DNA of 25,942 nt from a virus. The notes beneath the pieces are model-generated. The model saw nothing but the letters and a program-made list of their open reading frames with translations, did no database searches and was not told where the DNA came from. Positions 23,805 to 25,942 of this stretch are shown here, one piece after another. How positions within the stretch are numbered: position 1 is the stretch's first letter; every line of letters begins with the position of its first letter. The DNA lies in the IMG/VR virus record IMGVR_UViG_3300020020_000148, positions 1-25,942 of that record; one strand, 5' to 3'. A program made the translations under genes and the position numbers.

Positions 23805-23819
23805 GCTTACAACTAGGAG

Positions 23820-24062
23820 GTGGTACCCGTAAAAGGTCTTAGCCCTGAACTCATACTAAAGCTAACAAGTAAGACCCCCCGCCCTGTTTCTAAGAGCAGC
23901 ACAGCCGAGAGAAAGGGGCACGGTGCGGGCGGGTACTTTGAAAGCAAGCAAGGTACAGCTAGGCGATCTCGTAAGGGCAGGACATACCGAGCACCTAACG
24001 GATATGCGTTCTACTGCGAAGATTGGTCACAAGTGAAGTGGCACAGCGACGGGAGGAAGTAA
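23820..24062 (+). CDS. Unrecognised basic early protein with KGLxPELI motif (80 residues)
   Basis: Not recognised. The frame begins at a GTG overlapping an AGGAGG at 23815-23820, an odd layout because the ribosome site has no spacing; a GTA in frame at 23829 has the usual eight-base spacing but is not a normal start. An in-frame TAG at 23814-23816 rules out a start further upstream. The protein opens with PVKGLSPELILKLTSK, then a basic Ser/Arg/Gly-rich region (RKGHGAGGYFESKQGTARRSRKGRTYR) and ends APNGYAFYCEDWSQVKWHSDGRK. The KGLxPELI block recurs in the gene at 24689. The stop overlaps the next ATG (TAATG). Confidence 0.62.
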   Translation: MVPVKGLSPELILKLTSKTPRPVSKSSTAERKGHGAGGYFESKQGTARRSRKGRTYRAPNGYAFYCEDWSQVKWHSDGRK

Positions 24063-24175
24063 TGACTTGCCATTTTTGTAAAGCGTGTAACAGGGCAGTA
24101 AGGCTATGTCCGATCACAAATCTCACGGTTTGTGGAAATGCTGTCTGTCTCAGGGAACTCAGGAGACTAGTATAG
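24062..24175 (+). CDS. Small Cys-rich ORF (37 residues), possible zinc-binding peptide
   Basis: Short ORF whose ATG overlaps the previous stop (TAATG) and follows GGGAGGA in the end of that gene. The peptide MTCHFCKACNRAVRLCPITN continues with VCGNAVCLRELRR. Its cysteines at 3, 6, 9, 16, 24 and 29 give a CxxCxxC start and a later CxxxxC, the look of a small zinc ribbon or knuckle. Translational coupling and the Cys spacing support a real gene; length keeps confidence moderate. Confidence 0.55.
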   Translation: MTCHFCKACNRAVRLCPITNLTVCGNAVCLRELRRLV

Positions 24176-24340
24176 CATAAGCAATAAGGTGCAAGAAGTA
24201 TAGCAAGTTGACCGGATCGCACTTTATCATCTCCCCTTCTTCAGGGGTGGGTGAGTAATGTAAGAATAAGGAAACGCGGCTCCGGGTACAGTGTATTACT
24301 TAGTAAGTAGTAAGAGAGAGATATACATAACAAGAGAATG

Positions 24341-24354
24341 GGAACATACGTTCG
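24341..24354. promoter_or_regulatory. LexA (SOS) box-like site
   Basis: The 14 bases GGAACATACGTTCG match the Gram-positive SOS box consensus CGAACRNRYGTTCG at 13 of 14 positions (only the first differs), with the GAAC-N4-GTTC core intact. It sits 14 bp after a TATACA -10-like element and 80 bp before the gene at 24435, so it could act as an operator for the downstream genes. One such match can occur by chance; binding is not shown. Confidence 0.4.
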
Positions 24355-24377
24355 CAGAAAACACATGAAATCTGCGC

Positions 24378-24413
24378 AAAGTCAGGAAAGTCAGGAATGA
24401 CAGGGGTGACGGT
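24378..24413 (+). repeat. Degenerate 9-bp tandem repeat
   Basis: AAAGTCAGG occurs twice in direct succession (24378-24395), followed by AATGACAGG and then a weaker GGTGACGGT. It lies immediately upstream of the ribosome site of the gene at 24435. It could be an iteron-like binding array or slippage-generated DNA; four short, decaying units do not decide. Confidence 0.4.
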
Positions 24414-24434
24414 TACGAAGGAGTGAAAGGAATC

Positions 24435-24617
24435 ATGGATACCGCGTTGTCTCTACTTAAAGAGTTTGTCGAAGAAAGCCCTCACTGGCACGATGATGAG
24501 GCTATGTATCACGAGTGTCTCTACTGTTACGCTTCAGTACCAGTTCACGTAGAAGATCACAAGCCAGACTGTCTCTGGCGTCGCGCTAAAGAGTTCATAG
24601 CATCAATGACCCCTTGA
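24435..24617 (+). CDS. Small zinc-finger-like protein (60 residues)
   Basis: From the ATG at 24435 after AAGGAG and AAAGGA purine runs; a GTG at 24423 in the same frame overlaps its own ribosome site and is less likely. The sequence MDTALSLLKEFVEESPHWHD is followed by MYHECLYCYASVPVHVEDHKPDCLWRRAKEFIA. The CxxC...H...C pattern (ECLYC, then HKPDC) ending in a helix is a common small zinc-binding motif in phage proteins. The function is unknown; DNA, RNA or protein contact is possible. The stop (TGA) lies within the -35 box of the next promoter. Confidence 0.65.
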   Translation: MDTALSLLKEFVEESPHWHDDEAMYHECLYCYASVPVHVEDHKPDCLWRRAKEFIASMTP

Positions 24618-24642
24618 CAAAAGGGGTGATTGCTGCTATACT
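24609..24642 (+). promoter_or_regulatory. Near-consensus promoter overlapping an inverted repeat
   Basis: TTGACA at 24614-24619, exactly 17 bp, then TATACT at 24637-24642: a perfect -35 and five of six for the -10. The -35 is embedded in an inverted repeat, ACCCCTT (24609-24615), GACAA loop, AAGGGGT (24621-24627). As RNA from upstream this would be a 7-bp hairpin, and as DNA a possible operator over the -35. No T-run follows the repeat. The promoter would start transcription near 24649-24651 and serve the gene at 24689. Confidence 0.75.
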
Positions 24643-24688
24643 TGGCAGTAAGGCAAGAAACAGCCAACCTTGAAAGGGGGTGTTATCA

Positions 24689-25018
24689 ATGGCTGGAACT
24701 AACGGGAGAAGTAACGGTACATCGACCGAGCTTAAGGGCTTGCCGCCGGAGCTTATCAAGGCTCTTATGGGCAAGGGTCGCGCCAGGGGCGTCTATGGCC
24801 CTAGGCTTAAGCAGTTCGCAGAGAGTGACGAAGCTGCGATCAATCCACGCGAGTCGTGGCCGCTTGAGTTTGAGGGCAAGACTGCTCTTGCTATGACTCA
24901 GAGTTTCCGCAAGCATATTGCGGATGCTGACCTGGAGGACGTTATCCAGGTAGTCTCGCATGATGGCGAGTGTTATCTAGTCCATAAGGAGCGAGCTGCT
25001 ATCGCAACCCAGGACTAA
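24689..25018 (+). CDS. Unrecognised early protein with KGLxPELI motif (109 residues)
   Basis: Not recognised. The ATG at 24689 follows GAAAGGGGGTG, the same ribosome site type as the first late gene. Residues 1-15 are polar (AGTNGRSNGTSTEL), residues 16-23 are KGLPPELI, shared with the gene at 23820, then ALMGKGRARGVYGPRLKQF. The C-terminal ~50 residues (PLEFEGKTALAMTQSFRKHIADADLEDVIQVVSHDGECYLVHKE) look like a small alpha-beta domain with strand-turn-strand at the end. It has its own strong promoter and is followed by the structured intergenic region. The shared motif suggests a common partner for the two proteins. Confidence 0.75.
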   Translation: MAGTNGRSNGTSTELKGLPPELIKALMGKGRARGVYGPRLKQFAESDEAAINPRESWPLEFEGKTALAMTQSFRKHIADADLEDVIQVVSHDGECYLVHKERAAIATQD

Positions 25019-25274
25019 GCAAGTTGCAAGCAAGCTGCACTACGAATAAGTAATCTAGAGGCAAGCTAATACTTGCCGCTGGCAATCCTAACGGGTAGTA
25101 AAGCTGTAGAGGCTATATGTTCACCGTCGCCTGTTATGAGGCTTTACTACCTCTTAGGGTTGCCGCTAGGTTACTAAGCTAGTCAATGCAATGCTAGGTG
25201 CCGACGTATACAGTGGGGCTAGCTACCCAATCCTAGTGACTAGCTTAGTAACCTAGTAAACGGGAGGTTATTAA
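25019..25274. other. Intergenic region dominated by large inverted repeats (256 bp, no gene)
   Basis: No ORF with a ribosome site is seen. The first 40 bases carry repeated GCAAG units (25019-25066) and AATAAG; no strong promoter is evident. Positions 25060-25256 hold the structured element, and 25257-25274 are the leader of the next gene with its CGGGAGG ribosome site. Confidence 0.6.
25060..25256 (+). ncRNA. Candidate structured RNA with three large hairpins
   Basis: Stem 1: GGCAAG (25060-25065) with CTTGCC (25072-25077), 6-base loop. Stem 2: 24-base arms at 25081-25104 and 25141-25164 pair at 21 Watson-Crick positions plus two G-U wobbles, leaving one C-C mismatch; its 36-base loop has an inner AGGC/GCCT pair (25110-25113 and 25129-25132). 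Stem 3: a perfect 20-bp pairing of 25166-25185 with 25237-25256, with an inner CTAGG/CCTAG helix (25194-25198 with 25232-25236) and a TGGG/CCCA tip (25214-25217 with 25226-25229). The wobbles pair only in plus-strand RNA. No T-run follows, so it is not a simple terminator. It ends 18 bp before the next ATG, so it may be a leader element or a free small RNA. No known RNA family is recognised. Confidence 0.6.
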
Positions 25275-25481
25275 ATGACTTTTGAGCTTTATCTAGAAAG
25301 GTCTGCAAGACGTAAAAGCTTGCATCCATCGGAAAGAATGGGCCAAGCTTACTTCAATCAGCTAAGAGAGGATCAACCAGAAGTAGCGTCAGACGTTACT
25401 AACAGTGAAATTGATCCTTTCTATGACGACAATCTGATAGGAGAGTTTCTCACCTATCTATCAGTAGTATGGCAGGATTAA
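25275..25481 (+). CDS. Unrecognised small acidic protein (68 residues)
   Basis: Not recognised by family. The ATG follows CGGGAGG with eight bases spacing. The sequence MTFELYLERSARRKSLHPSE continues RMGQAYFNQLREDQPEVASDV, then acidic DPFYDDNLIGEFLTYLSVVWQD. It looks like an N-terminal helical pair (ERMGQAYFNQLREDQPEVASDV is a pattern seen in small phage proteins of unknown role) with a C-terminal helix. It lies directly after the structured intergenic element and its end overlaps an alternative start of the next gene, so the two are probably co-transcribed. Confidence 0.7.
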   Translation: MTFELYLERSARRKSLHPSERMGQAYFNQLREDQPEVASDVTNSEIDPFYDDNLIGEFLTYLSVVWQD

Positions 25482-25486
25482 ACGGG

Positions 25487-25942
25487 ATGAACGCGAAAGC
25501 GATAATCGGTGTAGTAACTCTTGCCCTAGCCTTAGTAAACACCACCACGGCCCAGGCGCTTAACATGAGTGGCAACGTTAAGCCACGACACTGGGCTTGG
25601 GCCAACTCAGCAAAACGTAACGTGCCTATGCCTAGCGCGAGTGTGAAGGTATATCCCGGTGATTTTGATCCAATGTATGATCCTGCTAAAAAGGTCATGC
25701 ACATTCCTGACGAGAACCGCAAACAGGAACATATACTATTCTTGCATGAATTGGGTCACGTCTTTGATTATCACAATCTAAACAAGCTTGAACGTAAGAA
25801 GTTCAAAATACTAATCAATTCAAGATGCGCGTGGTGGAGTCCCGCTTGTGAACTATGGCGCTACGGTTATCTGGATGGTAACCTAGAACCGGGAGAGATA
25901 TTCGCTGAGATGTATGCAGCTTGCGCTATCGGGCTAACCCGC
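25487..25942 (+). CDS. Secreted zinc metalloprotease-like protein (HExxH), C-terminus outside window
   Basis: At least 152 residues, open to the right edge. The ATG at 25487 is preceded by GGCAGGA with about nine bases spacing; an ATG at 25469 in the same frame is possible but less likely. Residues 1-24 read as a signal peptide: MNAK, hydrophobic AIIGVVTLALALV, then NTTTAQA with an AxA-type cleavage site. Residues 87-91 are HELGH, the zincin HExxH motif, with D94 and Y95 just after. A downstream EIFAEMYAAC block (E137, E141) could supply the third zinc ligand. Cysteines at 114, 121 and 146 fit a secreted, possibly disulfide-bonded enzyme. It should act outside the cell membrane; substrate unknown. 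It sits among small early genes, not in the lysis cluster. Confidence 0.72.
   Translation, partial: MNAKAIIGVVTLALALVNTTTAQALNMSGNVKPRHWAWANSAKRNVPMPSASVKVYPGDFDPMYDPAKKVMHIPDENRKQEHILFLHELGHVFDYHNLNKLERKKFKILINSRCAWWSPACELWRYGYLDGNLEPGEIFAEMYAACAIGLTR

Larger units (their letters stand above)
24176..24434. other. Intergenic region with candidate regulatory sites (259 bp)
   Basis: No supported gene; the longest ATG-started reading frame is about 20 codons (24339-24401) with only a weak ribosome site. It contains a 7-bp stem (AAGGTGC at 24186-24192 with GCACTTT at 24219-24225, one G-U pair), a 5-bp hairpin CCCCT/AGGGG with a 5-base loop at 24233-24247 that lacks a T-run, a TTACT/AGTAA dyad at 24296-24306, a LexA-box-like site, and a degenerate tandem repeat just before the next gene. 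A TATACA at 24322-24327 could be a -10 box, but the -35 match is poor. Confidence 0.5.

Noticed and set aside
24233-24247. CCCCT/AGGGG hairpin as terminator
   Set aside because: Only 5 bp, followed by TGGGTGAG rather than a T-run on either strand.
24339-24401. 20-residue ORF upstream of the zinc-finger-like gene
   Set aside because: Weak ribosome site and content made mainly by the tandem repeat; not enough support.
25166-25256. tRNA or tmRNA in the structured region
   Set aside because: No cloverleaf, T-loop or acceptor arrangement fits; the long perfect stem is unlike tRNA.
25166-25256. Protelomerase-type telomere site
   Set aside because: The arms are separated by 51 bases and no protelomerase gene is visible; RNA-type wobbles in the neighbouring stem favour an RNA.

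Overview
The window is one arm of a tailed-phage genome with a contractile tail (myovirus morphology). Strong AGGAGG-type ribosome sites, an amidase endolysin, and minor-tail adaptor sequences of the kind common in actinophages point to a Gram-positive host, most likely an actinobacterium; base composition is moderate rather than GC-rich. No integrase, repressor gene, tRNA gene, CRISPR array or insertion sequence is visible, so the lifestyle cannot be decided here.

Minus strand, 23149 down to 1: a tightly packed late operon in virion-assembly order. DNA packaging and head: putative small terminase, large terminase, portal, an unknown 68-residue protein, a Mu I-like protease with a nested scaffold, decoration protein and major capsid protein. 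Neck: an unknown 119-residue protein, head-tail connector, tail terminator and a gpG-like morphogenesis protein. Tail: a 57-residue ORF, sheath, tube, a chaperone with a -1 frameshift extension, and tape measure. Baseplate: a LysM/gp53-like adaptor, a hub carrying two cell-wall hydrolase domains, a small OB-like protein, gpW/gp25, gpJ with an inserted jelly-roll, a pectate-lyase-fold tailspike and gpI. Host recognition and lysis: three tandem paralogous tail proteins and an amidase endolysin cut by the window edge. Many stop/start junctions overlap (TAATG, TGATG or ATGA), so the operon is translationally coupled.

Plus strand, 23421 to 25942: small, mostly unrecognised genes transcribed divergently from the late operon. 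They include two proteins sharing a KGLxPELI motif, two short Cys-rich ORFs and a secreted HExxH metalloprotease that runs off the window end. The non-coding DNA between them is rich in signals: a divergent region with a perfect 14-bp palindrome and a sigma70-like promoter, a 14-bp GNRA-capped hairpin, a LexA-box-like site, a near-consensus promoter inside an inverted repeat, and a 200-bp multi-hairpin region that looks like a structured RNA.

The least ordinary items are the structured region at 25060-25256, the secreted metalloprotease, the hub with two peptidoglycan-hydrolase domains, and the jelly-roll inserted into the baseplate J protein.
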